A stretch of DNA of 64,000 bases, from contig JADYYH010000105.1 in assembly GCA_020853775.1 (NCBI GenBank), positions 1 through 64,000 on the forward strand, given 5' to 3'. Source of the DNA: Nitrospira sp. GTDB lineage: Bacteria; Nitrospirota; Nitrospiria; Nitrospirales; Nitrospiraceae. How positions within the stretch are numbered: the first letter of the stretch is position 1; each line of letters opens with the position of its first letter. This document shows, one piece after another, positions 10,687 to 20,649 of the stretch. The position numbers and the translations under genes were made by a program. Under the pieces are notes generated by a model, which was not told the DNA's origin, ran no database searches, and worked only from the letters and a program-made list of their open reading frames with translations.

Positions 10687-11334
10687 GTGGTAAGCCGACG
10701 CGCAATACCATGGGTCGGAGCGGTCATGATGGCATGCGCACTCGCCGCTTGTGTGTTGCCTCGATCCGCAGAAAATCCGGTCCATACGTTTCTGCTGACC
10801 ATCGATGAGTCCGCCTGGAGGGCGGGCGCTCGCGCTGGGCAGCCGGAAGTCCACGGTGTGCTGGTTGTCGGGTTGCCGCAAGCGGAGGCCGGATTTGAGC
10901 AGCCGCGGATGGCGTACCTGCAACGTCCCTATGAAGTGAGCTATTACGCAACCCATGTATGGGTCGATGCCCCGGCCCGTATGTTGGCGCCCTTGCTGGT
11001 TCGGTCGCTGGAGGCCACGGGGCTCTGGCGTGTGGTGGTGTCCATGCCTACGGTGGTCCGGGGCGATTACCGGCTGGACACCTCGGGGCTGGTGTTGCAG
11101 CAAGAGTTTCTTCAGCAACCGAGCCAAACCCGATTACAGTTGCGCGCGCAATTGATGGAGATGAAAGATCAACGCGTGCTGGGAGTCCGGAGTTTTGAGG
11201 CCCTCGAACCGGCTTCGAGCGACGATGCGTATGGAGGCGTCCAGGCGGCCAATCGTGCAGTGACCCGGGTGCTTGAGGCGCTGAACGACTGGATTGCGTC
11301 TTGTCTGCGAGCAGCGGGGAAGGAAGCTTGTTGA
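10687..11334 (+). CDS. ABC-type transport auxiliary lipoprotein
   Basis: Signal peptide with lipobox-like ALAAC; operon position after MCE gene. Confidence 0.75.
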   Translation: MVSRRAIPWVGAVMMACALAACVLPRSAENPVHTFLLTIDESAWRAGARAGQPEVHGVLVVGLPQAEAGFEQPRMAYLQRPYEVSYYATHVWVDAPARMLAPLLVRSLEATGLWRVVVSMPTVVRGDYRLDTSGLVLQQEFLQQPSQTRLQLRAQLMEMKDQRVLGVRSFEALEPASSDDAYGGVQAANRAVTRVLEALNDWIASCLRAAGKEAC

Positions 11335-11395
11335 TACTCGCCTCCGACGTCTCACTCTGTTTGAGACAGCCTGCCGCGATGACAAGGTATGGGGT

Positions 11396-11872
11396 ATGCG
11401 CACCGCGTTGAAGATCGGGTTCAGCTTCGGACTCACCTCCGGCGTGATTACCACGTTGGGGTTGATGGTGGGACTGCATGCTGGCACCCATTCGAAGTCC
11501 GTGGTTCTGGGCGGGCTGCTCACCATTGCGGTCGCCGACGCCATGTCCGATGCGTTGGGCATCCACATCGCGGAGGAATCCAAGAACCATGGGAATACGA
11601 ATGAGATTTGGGAATCGACGCTGGCGACCTTCGCGGCGAAATTCGTGATCGCCGCAACCTTTGCCGTTCCGGTGTTGTTCATGCCGTTGGATCTGGCGGT
11701 GGCGGCCAGCCTCGTCTGGGGATTGTCGCTGTTGGCGGTGCTCAGTTATGCGCTGGCGCGCGCACAACGGGTTCCGCCTTGGAAGGTGATCGGGGAGCAT
11801 GTCGTCATCGGACTCTGTGTGGTCGCGATCACGCACTATCTTGGAGATTGGGTTCGTGTGACGTTCGGGTAG
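11396..11872 (+). CDS. VIT-family-like membrane protein
   Basis: GLTSGVITTLGLMVGLHAGTHSKSVVLGGLLTIAVADAMSDALGIHIAEE resembles VIT/CCC1 first helices. Confidence 0.6.
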   Translation: MRTALKIGFSFGLTSGVITTLGLMVGLHAGTHSKSVVLGGLLTIAVADAMSDALGIHIAEESKNHGNTNEIWESTLATFAAKFVIAATFAVPVLFMPLDLAVAASLVWGLSLLAVLSYALARAQRVPPWKVIGEHVVIGLCVVAITHYLGDWVRVTFG

Positions 11873-11924
11873 AAAAGCAGCGATAGAAGTTCGGATACGG
11901 ACTCATGAGGGAGATTCAGACGCG

Positions 11925-13196
11925 ATGGAATTGAAGACGCAGTTGCCGAAAGTCGGCATCGGACGACGATGCGGATCGATACAAGCTAATCTGGATGGGT
12001 ACCGAAAACTGATGAGCGAGGAGGCCTATGAGGAGCTGAGAACGCTCGCGAAAGAGCTTGAGGGCGTCAAAGTCTGTCATGTGAACTCGACGGCGGCCGG
12101 CGGGGGCGTGGCGGAACTGTTGGCAAGGTATGTGCCGATGCTGCAGGCGCTCGGTGTGCAGGCGGACTGGCGTTTGATCCATGGCGAACCTGATTTTTTT
12201 GCCATCACCAAGGCGTTCCATAACGCCCTGCAAGGCGGGCACTACGGCTTGGGGAAAGCGGCGCAGGACCTGTACCTCACGGTCAATGAACGCAGTGCCA
12301 AGGCGCTCGGCAATGACTACGATGTGTATATCGTGCACGACCCGCAGCCCGCGGCTATTCGACATTTTGCCGGGCCCCGTGATGCCAAATGGATCTGGCG
12401 GTGTCATATCGATAGCTCGGCGCCTGATAAAGAGGTCAGTCAGTTTTTGCGCCCGTTGCTCGAAGAGTATGAGGCGGTCGTCTTCACCATGAGCCAGTTC
12501 GTGCTGCCCCAATTGGCGGCGAAGCGGGTGGCCTTCATCGCTCCGGCCATCGATCCCCTTGCCACGAAGAATATGGAATTGCCTGAAGACTTGTGTCGGC
12601 GCGCGATCGCGGACTCCGGGGTTGATCCGACAAGGCCGTTGCTGTTGCAGGTGTCGCGGTTCGACCCCTGGAAGGATCCGCTCGGCGTGGTGCGCGCGTA
12701 TCGATTGGTCAAAGAAGAGATCCCGGAGGTGCAGCTCGTGCTCATCGGCGCGATGGCGGGCGACGATCCGGAGGGGTGGGAGATTCTGGATCGAGTCGAA
12801 GAAGAAGCTGCGAAGGATCCGGACCTGTTCGTGTTTACGAATCTCGCCGGGGTGGGGAGTATGGAGGTCAATGCGTTCCAGCGTGGCTGCGATGTGGTGA
12901 TCCAGAAGTCCTTGCGGGAGGGATTCGGGTTGGTCGTGTCCGAAGCGTTATGGAAGGAGAAGCCGGTGGTTGCCGGGAACACCGGAGGCATTCCCATGCA
13001 ATTTCCCGAGCCCTTTCAGAAGAATCTGGTCGACAGTGTGGAAGCCTGCGCGGAGCGGCTGCTCCATCTGCTGCAGCGACCGGGCGAACGTGGAGAGTTC
13101 GGCCGGGCGGGACGTGAACATGTGCGCCGCCATTTTCTGATGCCGCGGCTGGTACGCGATGAATTGCGGTTGATCAAACAGGTGTTGAGCGCCTGA
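11925..13196 (+). CDS. GT4 glycosyltransferase, trehalose synthase (TreT)-like
   Basis: HVNSTAAGGGVAELL, LLQVSRFDPWKDP, SLREGFGLVVSEALWKEKPVV motifs. Confidence 0.85.
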   Translation: MELKTQLPKVGIGRRCGSIQANLDGYRKLMSEEAYEELRTLAKELEGVKVCHVNSTAAGGGVAELLARYVPMLQALGVQADWRLIHGEPDFFAITKAFHNALQGGHYGLGKAAQDLYLTVNERSAKALGNDYDVYIVHDPQPAAIRHFAGPRDAKWIWRCHIDSSAPDKEVSQFLRPLLEEYEAVVFTMSQFVLPQLAAKRVAFIAPAIDPLATKNMELPEDLCRRAIADSGVDPTRPLLLQVSRFDPWKDPLGVVRAYRLVKEEIPEVQLVLIGAMAGDDPEGWEILDRVEEEAAKDPDLFVFTNLAGVGSMEVNAFQRGCDVVIQKSLREGFGLVVSEALWKEKPVVAGNTGGIPMQFPEPFQKNLVDSVEACAERLLHLLQRPGERGEFGRAGREHVRRHFLMPRLVRDELRLIKQVLSA

Positions 13197-14917
13197 TGAA
13201 CCACCCGAACAGCAAGGCCCAGGTCGCCTATTTTTCAATGGAGATCGGGCTCAATCCCTTGATGCCCACCTATGCCGGGGGATTGGGCGTACTGGCAGGC
13301 GACACGATCCACAGCGCCGCCGACCTCGGCGTGCCGATGGTCGGCGTGACGCTCCTGCATCGGCGCGGCTATTTCTACCAACGTCTCGATCGAGCGGGCT
13401 GGCAGTCAGAAGAGCCGGTGGCCTGGGCGATCCCTGATTATGCCGAGCCGTTGGAACCGCGCGTGTCCGTCGAGATCGAGGGGCGGGCGGTGCAGGTCCG
13501 TGCCTGGCGGCATCTCGTGACCGGCATGTCGGGCCATACCGTTCCCGTCTACTTGCTCGATACGGATCTTCCGGACAACAGTCCCTGGGACCGGACCATC
13601 ACGGATTCGCTCTACGGCGGCGATGCGCACTATCGATTGTGCCAGGAAATGGTGCTCGGGTTCGGCGGGTTTGCGCTGTTGCAAGCCCTGGGGCATGACC
13701 ACATCTATCGCTACCACCTCAACGAAGGGCATGCGGCCTTGTTGGTGCTGGCGTTGATCGAGGCTGAAATCCGCGGGGAGCCCGGAAACGGGGAAGTGCC
13801 TCCGGAGGTCATCGAGAAGGTGCGGGAGCACTGTGTGTTTACGACCCACACGCCGGTGCCGGCAGGCCACGATCAATTCCCCGCCGATCTTGCGCACCGC
13901 GTATTGGGGACACGTCGCTGCGACCTGGTCCAGGCCTGTCAACATCAAGGCGCCTTGAACATGACGCTGCTGGCGCTGCGCGGCTCCCGGTTTATCAACG
14001 GCGTGGCGATGCGGCACGGCGAGGTCTCCCATTCCCTCTATCCCGGCTACCCGATCCATTCGATTACGAATGGAGTGCACGCGGTGGCTTGGGCGTCTCC
14101 GGCCTTTCAACATCTCTACGACCGTCATCTGCCTGACTGGCGATACGATCACTTGTCGCTTCGTTACGCCATCAGTATTCCCGGTACAGAAATTTGGGCT
14201 GCCCATCGGGAGGCGAAGCTGGCGTTGGTCGATGTAGTGAATCGCGAGACCAACGCCGGGTTCGATCGAGATGTGTTCACGATCGGCTTCGCTCGCCGTG
14301 CCACCGCGTATAAACGAGGGATGTTGGTGTTTCGCGATGCTGAACGGTTGCAGCGATTGGGCAAACAGGTGGGCCCGATTCAGTTCGTCTTCGCGGGAAA
14401 GGCGCATCCCCAGGATCAGGTGGGCAAGGACGTGATTCGGCGCATTCACGCCATGCGCGGACAGCTATCCGTCGCCTATCTGGCTAATTACGATATGACG
14501 TTGGCCCGGCTGTTGTGCGCGGGCGTCGACGTATGGCTGAACACGCCGCTTCCGCCGATGGAAGCGTCCGGCACCAGCGGAATGAAGGCGGCGATGAACG
14601 GGGTTCCAAGCCTGAGTGTCCTGGACGGGTGGTGGGTCGAGGGGCATATCGAAGGGGTGACCGGCTGGTCGATCGGCGAGAAGCTCGACGCCTGCGCATC
14701 CCCCTCGGAGGATCTGGAGGCCTGCCATGCCGCCGCGCTTTATGACAAACTTGAACAGCATGTCCTGCCCTGCTTCTACAACGATCGAGACAGATTCATC
14801 GACATCATGAAGCACACCATTGCGATTAACGGGGCGTTTTTCAACACGCAGCGCATGGTCGGGCAATATCTGCGCAATGCCTATCGGTTGGTGGATCAGG
14901 CCGTCGGTGGAGCATAG
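13196..14917 (+). CDS. glgP: alpha-glucan (glycogen/maltodextrin) phosphorylase
   Basis: [36 protein letters not shown] phosphorylase motif; ATG overlaps preceding stop. Confidence 0.9.
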   Translation: MNHPNSKAQVAYFSMEIGLNPLMPTYAGGLGVLAGDTIHSAADLGVPMVGVTLLHRRGYFYQRLDRAGWQSEEPVAWAIPDYAEPLEPRVSVEIEGRAVQVRAWRHLVTGMSGHTVPVYLLDTDLPDNSPWDRTITDSLYGGDAHYRLCQEMVLGFGGFALLQALGHDHIYRYHLNEGHAALLVLALIEAEIRGEPGNGEVPPEVIEKVREHCVFTTHTPVPAGHDQFPADLAHRVLGTRRCDLVQACQHQGALNMTLLALRGSRFINGVAMRHGEVSHSLYPGYPIHSITNGVHAVAWASPAFQHLYDRHLPDWRYDHLSLRYAISIPGTEIWAAHREAKLALVDVVNRETNAGFDRDVFTIGFARRATAYKRGMLVFRDAERLQRLGKQVGPIQFVFAGKAHPQDQVGKDVIRRIHAMRGQLSVAYLANYDMTLARLLCAGVDVWLNTPLPPMEASGTSGMKAAMNGVPSLSVLDGWWVEGHIEGVTGWSIGEKLDACASPSEDLEACHAAALYDKLEQHVLPCFYNDRDRFIDIMKHTIAINGAFFNTQRMVGQYLRNAYRLVDQAVGGA

Positions 14918-14921
14918 CCGT

Positions 14922-15452
14922 ATGGCTCAGAATCACGACATCATGCAGTCCGACTACAATCATCTGTTGACGCTTTGGACCTCCGGCGTTCGCGATTACC
15001 ACACCATGTTGTCGGATTACCTGACGGCCAACTCCATCTTTGTCGCGGTCATCGGCCTGCTCGTGTCCCGCGAATCCCTGGCCCTGCCGTTTACGCTGGT
15101 CATTGTGTTGCTGAGCACGATCGGGATTCTTATGAGCGCGCAGATGGCGATCGTGTTGGGCCGGTTTTCCGGACAGAACGCGTTGTGGGAATGGCAGCTG
15201 CGGGGAATTGAATCCCTGCCGGATTGGCAGGACCGAAAGCCGGTCAGTATGCTCTATCGGTTGCGCGAGCATCGGGAAACGATTGTGGATGAGACGAATG
15301 AGCCGCGCTCCTTCGCGCCCTCCTGGGCCTTCCGGCAACACCGCCAATGGTGGGCGCACCGGGCGGTCAGCTTTCCCTGGTTTTTCGGCACGGTCTACGG
15401 TCTCTTTCTGTTGTGGGGCGTGACACAGATTGCGAGGTCGCTGCCGGGATAG
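14922..15452 (+). CDS. hypothetical membrane protein
   Basis: Two TM segments each in N- and C-terminal regions; ORF follows glgP. Confidence 0.6.
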   Translation: MAQNHDIMQSDYNHLLTLWTSGVRDYHTMLSDYLTANSIFVAVIGLLVSRESLALPFTLVIVLLSTIGILMSAQMAIVLGRFSGQNALWEWQLRGIESLPDWQDRKPVSMLYRLREHRETIVDETNEPRSFAPSWAFRQHRQWWAHRAVSFPWFFGTVYGLFLLWGVTQIARSLPG

Positions 15453-15553
15453 CAGCCCTCTCCGGACGATGGCCATATGGTTGCGAGGGGCGAGCAAGTC
15501 GGCGGCCCCTCCTAACCTGCCTGAGCAGCCGTCGGTTTTCCGTGAGACGATCG

Positions 15554-15661
15554 TCAGTCGGAAAAAGCGTCGGCAGTCAGTATCATGATTGCAAAGCCGG
15601 TAACGACTAGCAGGAGCGCGAACACCAGCAGTGCGGGGTGGAGAAACGGCATCAAGAACAT
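15554..15661 (-). CDS. single-TM microprotein, 35 aa (MFLMPFLHPALLVFALLLVVTGFAIMILTADAFSD)
   Basis: Below the ORF-track size cutoff; SD GGAGG 6 nt before ATG; hydrophobic helix; regulatory repeats upstream. Confidence 0.7.
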   Translation of the reverse strand: MFLMPFLHPALLVFALLLVVTGFAIMILTADAFSD

Positions 15662-15711
15662 GGATGTCACCTCCTTGGCCGGTTGTTTCCGAGGGCACCT
15701 CCTTCATCACC

Positions 15712-15754
15712 AAGATAACACACGAAGATGAAGTCACGGTGAAGTCTTCATGAA
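15712..15754 (-). promoter_or_regulatory. Triple 11-bp direct repeat (TTCAT/TTCAC/TTCAT on minus strand) plus -10-like TATCTT
   Basis: ATGAA/GTGAA/ATGAA at 15728, 15739, 15750 on +; last repeat is 10 nt from TATCTT on minus strand. Confidence 0.7.
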
Positions 15755-15883
15755 GAAGCGTTCATACTGAGGGAAAGACCGATGAGTCTTGTTATGATCG
15801 CTCCGTCTGAGTGATTGAACGGCGGCGAACCGCGCTCATTTTGCGACAAGCATTGTGTCGGCGCGCGCGAAGCGAGGAGCACC

Positions 15884-16558
15884 ATGCGAATTCTGGTCAT
15901 CGAAGACGATGTCGATCTGGCTCAATTTCTCCGCAAAGGATTGGAAGAAGAGCGGCATACGGTGGAGGTGGCCGCCGACGGCGAAACCGGACTCATGCTG
16001 GCCGTGGATGAGAGTTATGACCTGCTGATTGTGGACGTGATGCTGCCCAAGGTGGACGGGCTGACGCTGTGCCGCCGCCTTCGTGAACGGGGAAACCGGT
16101 CTCCCATCCTGCTGCTCACCGCGCGGGATTCGGTGGAGGACAAGGTCGCCGGTCTCGATGCGGGAGCAGATGATTATCTGACGAAACCCTTCGCGTTCAC
16201 CGAACTCGTCGCGCGCATCAGAGCCCTCCTGCGGCGAGGCGGGCCGCACACCGGCAGCCGCCTGAAGGCCAAGGATCTGGAAATGGACCCGGCCTCCCGG
16301 CGCGTGTGGCGGGCGGGGAAGGAAATTACGCTCACGAGCAAAGAATTTTCCCTGTTGGAATTTCTGCTCAGGAACCGCGATATCGTTCTCACCCGCACGG
16401 CGATCCTTGAGCGCGTGTGGGGGTTGAACTATGATCCGATGACGAACGTGGTGGATGTCTACATCCGTTCCTTGCGCGTGAAGATCGACCGGGATTTCGC
16501 CTTCCCCTTGATCGGGACCGTGCGCGGCGTGGGCTACAAGCTGGAGGCGAGTGAGTGA
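15884..16558 (+). CDS. OmpR/PhoB-type response regulator
   Basis: MRILVIEDDVDLAQFLRKGLEE receiver, winged-helix LTSKEFSLLEFLLRN. Confidence 0.95.
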   Translation: MRILVIEDDVDLAQFLRKGLEEERHTVEVAADGETGLMLAVDESYDLLIVDVMLPKVDGLTLCRRLRERGNRSPILLLTARDSVEDKVAGLDAGADDYLTKPFAFTELVARIRALLRRGGPHTGSRLKAKDLEMDPASRRVWRAGKEITLTSKEFSLLEFLLRNRDIVLTRTAILERVWGLNYDPMTNVVDVYIRSLRVKIDRDFAFPLIGTVRGVGYKLEASE

Positions 16559-17979
16559 GCAGCTTTCGCGCCCAGTTCCGGCTGTATACGGTCGCCATGA
16601 TCGCGGCCTTGCTGGGTGGATTCAACGTGGTCGTCTACACGGGCTTTCATAGTCTGTTGCAGCAATATGTGGATGGTCGTCTGTTCGGTTTTGCGGATAC
16701 CCTGGCCGAGTTGATCGAGCAACGACCGGAACTGCTGAAACGATCGGACCATGAGATCGTGGTGCCGCGTGGCGCACAGGTGGCCGACGACCGGATGAAG
16801 GAACTCCGGGAACTGTCGCATTCCGTCCATATTCTGGCCCTCGATGGGACGGTCGTCTGGCAGGGGAGCGGCGTGGTGCCCAGGCCATCGGTCGATGAGG
16901 CGGTGCTGACGCGAGGCAAGCGGGGCGAAGTGGTGTATGAGACGCTCGAGATGGATTCAGGGGCGTCGGTGCGCCAGGTATTTGTTCCGATCCGGCAGCA
17001 GGATGAAGTGCGCTACCTGCTGCAAGCGGAAGAGTCCCTGGCGTTTTTTCGACGAACCCATCGAAGTCTCATGGGCCTGCTCATGCTTGGATCGGTTGCC
17101 GTCCTAGCCACATCCTGGTTCGGCAGCGGATGGTTGGCTCGGAAGGTGCTCGATCCGGTGGAAGCCTTGAGTCGCACGGCCGAGGGTATTTCGGAGTCAG
17201 CCTTGCGCTCGCGCGCCAACCTGAATGCGCCGTTTGAAGAATTCGAACGGTTGGCCCAAGCGTTTAATGCGATGCTGGACCGGTTGCAGCGGGCGTCCGA
17301 AAGCCAGCGACGGTTTACCGACTATGCCGCGCATGAGATGAAAACCCCGCTGACCGTGATGCAGGGCAATTTGGAAGTCGCCTTGCAGCGCTCGCGGTCG
17401 GCCGACGATTATCGCGACGTACTCGTCTCGAATCTCGAACAAGTGCAGCGCCTCATCGTGTTGACTCGGTCGCTCCTCACGCTCGCCCGCTTTGCCGGCG
17501 AGCGGCCGCCGGTAGAGCTGTCGGTGCTGGCGCTCCAGCCGCTGCTTAAAGAATTGATCGATGACCTGACGCCGGTCGCAGAGGACCGGCACCTGACATT
17601 GGTATTGGAAGAGGCGCCGGTACAGCCGGTGTTGGGAGATGCCGAGCGGCTCAAGCAAGTGTTCATCAATTTGCTGGATAACGCCATGCGCTATACGGAT
17701 CCGGGAGGAACCGTGGCGTTATGTCTGAGCAGCGCGCAGAATCAGGTGCGTGTGGCTGTTCGCGATACCGGGCAGGGGATTGCCCGCGAACATCTGCCGC
17801 ATCTCTTCGAACCCTTTTACCGGACCGATCCGGCTCGCGCCAGGGATTCAGGCGGACATGGCCTCGGCCTTCCGATCGTGAAAGAAATTGTGGAGGCGCA
17901 TCATGGCGCGATTGCCGTGGAAAGTGAAGTGGGAAAAGGGTCGATCTTCACGCTGACATTGCCCGCCGTCCACACGTAA
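16555..17979 (+). CDS. HAMP sensor histidine kinase
   Basis: H-box DYAAHEMKTPLTVMQGNLE, N-box LLDNAMRYTDPGG, G-boxes; overlaps regulator gene by 4 nt. Confidence 0.95.
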   Translation: MSSFRAQFRLYTVAMIAALLGGFNVVVYTGFHSLLQQYVDGRLFGFADTLAELIEQRPELLKRSDHEIVVPRGAQVADDRMKELRELSHSVHILALDGTVVWQGSGVVPRPSVDEAVLTRGKRGEVVYETLEMDSGASVRQVFVPIRQQDEVRYLLQAEESLAFFRRTHRSLMGLLMLGSVAVLATSWFGSGWLARKVLDPVEALSRTAEGISESALRSRANLNAPFEEFERLAQAFNAMLDRLQRASESQRRFTDYAAHEMKTPLTVMQGNLEVALQRSRSADDYRDVLVSNLEQVQRLIVLTRSLLTLARFAGERPPVELSVLALQPLLKELIDDLTPVAEDRHLTLVLEEAPVQPVLGDAERLKQVFINLLDNAMRYTDPGGTVALCLSSAQNQVRVAVRDTGQGIAREHLPHLFEPFYRTDPARARDSGGHGLGLPIVKEIVEAHHGAIAVESEVGKGSIFTLTLPAVHT

Positions 17980-18061
17980 CAGCCCATGGGCTCATTCCCT
18001 TCTTCGTGCTCGTATCTGTCTCATCGTCGGTGTGCCCCATCGCTCTCCCATGCGCTGCAGC

Positions 18062-18115
18062 ATGAAGAATTCTTCATGTGTCGTTCATCGGCACTTCATC
18101 TAGCCCGGCTAGAGT
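18062..18115 (+). promoter_or_regulatory. Triple TTCAT direct repeat at 11-bp period plus -10-like TAGAGT; overlaps perfect palindrome CATGAAGAATTCTTCATG
   Basis: TTCAT at 18073, 18084, 18095; TAGAGT 18110-18115, 10 nt after last repeat. Confidence 0.7.
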
Positions 18116-18175
18116 GTGGTGACGGAACGCAATCGGGACGGTTCCCTACACACCAGATGAAGAAAGGGCGACGCG

Positions 18176-18286
18176 ATGAAACAGGTCACCACCTTGGCGC
18201 CGGTGATGTTGCTCATGGTCTTGGTCATGGCCGCGATGGGGATCATGATCTTCTGGGGCCTGTCCCTGCTCGACTTATCCCAGTGA
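18176..18286 (+). CDS. single-TM microprotein, 36 aa (MKQVTTLAPVMLLMVLVMAAMGIMIFWGLSLLDLSQ)
   Basis: Below ORF-track cutoff; SD GAAAGGG; ungapped similarity to 15554..15661 product (M1, L7, P9, L12, L16, G22, I25). Confidence 0.7.
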   Translation: MKQVTTLAPVMLLMVLVMAAMGIMIFWGLSLLDLSQ

Positions 18287-18306
18287 AGCAACGAGAGGAG
18301 GGCACC

Positions 18307-19317
18307 ATGGGAGACGCAGGGGATCATCTCGGCCGGCGATGGTCGATCATCCTCGCGGGAGGAGACGGAGTCCGGATGCAGCCGGTTGTGACGCGGTGGT
18401 TGGGCCGGACGATGGCGAATCACTATTGTCGATATCTCGGAACCAGGTCTCTGTTCCAGCACACGCTTGACCGCATGCTCTGCGTGACGAGTCCGGCTCG
18501 TTCGCTCGTGGTGGTCGGGCGTGGTCATCATGAAGCCTGGGCCCAGATTGGCCGGCGGAATCCCGGCATGGTCTTGGTGCAACCGCGTAATGCCGGCACG
18601 GCCGCCGGATTATTTCTTCCCTTGACCTATATTCGTGCGCGGGATCCGAGGGCGACGGTGGTGATTACTCCCGCCAATCAATTTGTCTATCCCGAAGATC
18701 GCCTGCTCGGGGAGATACTGTACGCGGTCCGGGCGGTGGAAATGTTGCCGGCGAAGGTGGTGGGGCTCGCCGCGCGCCCGGATGGACCGGACAGTGACTA
18801 TGGCTGGATCAAAGCCGATCATGAACTCATCAGGCTCGGCCTCAGGTCGATCCGGGCGGTCAAGACCGTCCTGCACAGGCCGGAGCCTCAGTTGGCGCGG
18901 TTGGCCTCTGCTTCGGGAGCGTTGTGGCAGACGGGCATCATGGCAGCCCGAGTTGAGACGTGGTGGAATCTGGGCCGGAGCATTCTGCCGGAGATGATGA
19001 GGCTCTTCGAACGGCTGGGCCAGGCGATCAATACTCCGAAGGAACCGCAGGTCCTCCGCGAGATTTACGAGCGTATGCCGGTCCGTAGTCTCTCGCGCGA
19101 TCTCCTGGCTGCTGTCCCCGGCGCAACAGCCGTGATGGAAATGCAGGGCGTCTGGTGGAGCGATTGGAGTCATCCGGAACGCATCATGCGCACGCTGATG
19201 CGGCTGGGCCGGGAGACGGCCTCGGTCATGCCGTATCTGAGAGCCGCGGTGGCTGCCGTCCCATCCGCGCAGGCGCTCGATACCGCCATGGCGCATCGTA
19301 CGATGGACGACTGGTAG
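18307..19317 (+). CDS. mannose-1-phosphate guanylyltransferase-like nucleotidyltransferase
   Basis: IILAGGDGVRMQPV N-terminus and PANQFVYPED; SD GAGAGGAGGG before ATG. Confidence 0.7.
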   Translation: MGDAGDHLGRRWSIILAGGDGVRMQPVVTRWLGRTMANHYCRYLGTRSLFQHTLDRMLCVTSPARSLVVVGRGHHEAWAQIGRRNPGMVLVQPRNAGTAAGLFLPLTYIRARDPRATVVITPANQFVYPEDRLLGEILYAVRAVEMLPAKVVGLAARPDGPDSDYGWIKADHELIRLGLRSIRAVKTVLHRPEPQLARLASASGALWQTGIMAARVETWWNLGRSILPEMMRLFERLGQAINTPKEPQVLREIYERMPVRSLSRDLLAAVPGATAVMEMQGVWWSDWSHPERIMRTLMRLGRETASVMPYLRAAVAAVPSAQALDTAMAHRTMDDW

Positions 19318-19517
19318 CGAGAGGGCGCGACGCGACGGCGGCGATGGAATGCCTGGCCGGCCGAATGTCCGCTGTCCCCGGCACAGCGGGGAGTATCGCC
19401 TCACCAGTCGAGGAGGCGCTGCCGCAAATGGCAACAATGGGTCAGAGTCGCGGTCTGGTCATCCGGCAGAATGCGGCTTCGATTGCGGACTTGCGTGTGC
19501 GAATCACTGACGATTCG

Positions 19518-19534
19518 TGGCAGTTGTCTTGCAT
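19518..19534 (+). promoter_or_regulatory. putative sigma54 (-24/-12) promoter upstream of USP gene
   Basis: TGGCAGTTGTCTTGCAT, GG-N10-GC spacing. Confidence 0.5.
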
Positions 19535-19668
19535 GAACGACCACTGCAGTGGCTCACGCCCATCCCTCGTTTTGTCATGAGTCCCGCGCTCCGTTCAGTC
19601 TTCGACCGGCGTTCTCCGATGGACCTCCGGTGGTCCAACAATCGTCCAATTATTGTGAAGGAGCAGCC

Positions 19669-20649
19669 ATGACGACACCACCAATCGTGAAGCACATCTT
19701 ATTCGCCACGGACTTTTCAGAGGATGCCAGCCGCGCTCAAGAGTATGCGGTTCATCTCGCCGGCGCTTACGATGCCAAGCTGGATGTCTTGCATGTGATC
19801 GAGGCCCCCCGTGAGATCGTTCCGGATACGGACTCGTTGGGCACGGCCGGGCGATCGCGGGCGGCCGCCGCACGACAATTGGAAGCGGTGCGGGACGACC
19901 TGGCGCGCCGGGGCACGCCGGCCAGAGTCAGGCTGCTCTTGGGAAATCCCAGCGAGCATATTCATCACGCCGCCAGAGAGCAGGGCGTCGATCTGCTTGT
20001 GCTGGGCGCGCAGGGGCGCACCAATATGCTCTATGGACAGATCGGGAAGACGGCGGAGCGATTGATCCAGGAGGGGCCCTGTCCGATTCTGGCGGTGCCC
20101 GGGTCCCGGAAGGACGCCGTCGAGGTGTTGCCTGTCGATAGACCGGCGCTGATTCGGCGTATTCTGGCGCCACTGGACTTTTCGACGCCCTCGTTGGATG
20201 CGGTCGAATATGCCGTGCACCTGGCTCACGGTGTCGGTGCGGCAGTGACGCTGATGCATGTGCTGGAGCCGGCCTCGTACGATCTGGATTGTGGCCTCGG
20301 AGTCATCGAAGAGGAACCGTCGAAGCGAGACTACTGGAATCGGCAGCTGATGGACCTTCGAGAAATCGTGACGGCGTTCGGGCTTCCGGTTGACGTGGAA
20401 ATTTGCGCCGGCGTCCCTTCCGATTCCATTCTGGCCTGCGCATTGCGGCAACAGACCGACCTCATTGTGATGGGGACGCATGGGCGGCGAGGAATCTCGC
20501 CCGAGCGATGCGGCAGTGTCGCGGAGGCGGTGTTGCGCCGGGCGACGTGCCCGGTGTTGACCGTGAAAACAGGGAAGTTCGAGTCAGGCCATCGCCGGGT
20601 GGTGCCCAGCGTGCTGGACCGGCACGTCATCAAAGGAGAGAAAGCATGA
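19669..20649 (+). CDS. universal stress protein, tandem UspA domains
   Basis: ILFATDFSEDA and ILAPLDFSTPS; two GxxGRxxxxxxxxGS-type nucleotide motifs. Confidence 0.93.
   Translation: MTTPPIVKHILFATDFSEDASRAQEYAVHLAGAYDAKLDVLHVIEAPREIVPDTDSLGTAGRSRAAAARQLEAVRDDLARRGTPARVRLLLGNPSEHIHHAAREQGVDLLVLGAQGRTNMLYGQIGKTAERLIQEGPCPILAVPGSRKDAVEVLPVDRPALIRRILAPLDFSTPSLDAVEYAVHLAHGVGAAVTLMHVLEPASYDLDCGLGVIEEEPSKRDYWNRQLMDLREIVTAFGLPVDVEICAGVPSDSILACALRQQTDLIVMGTHGRRGISPERCGSVAEAVLRRATCPVLTVKTGKFESGHRRVVPSVLDRHVIKGEKA

Noticed and set aside
13406-14449. 347-aa minus-strand ORF inside glgP
   Set aside because: Typical antisense artefact of GC-rich coding DNA
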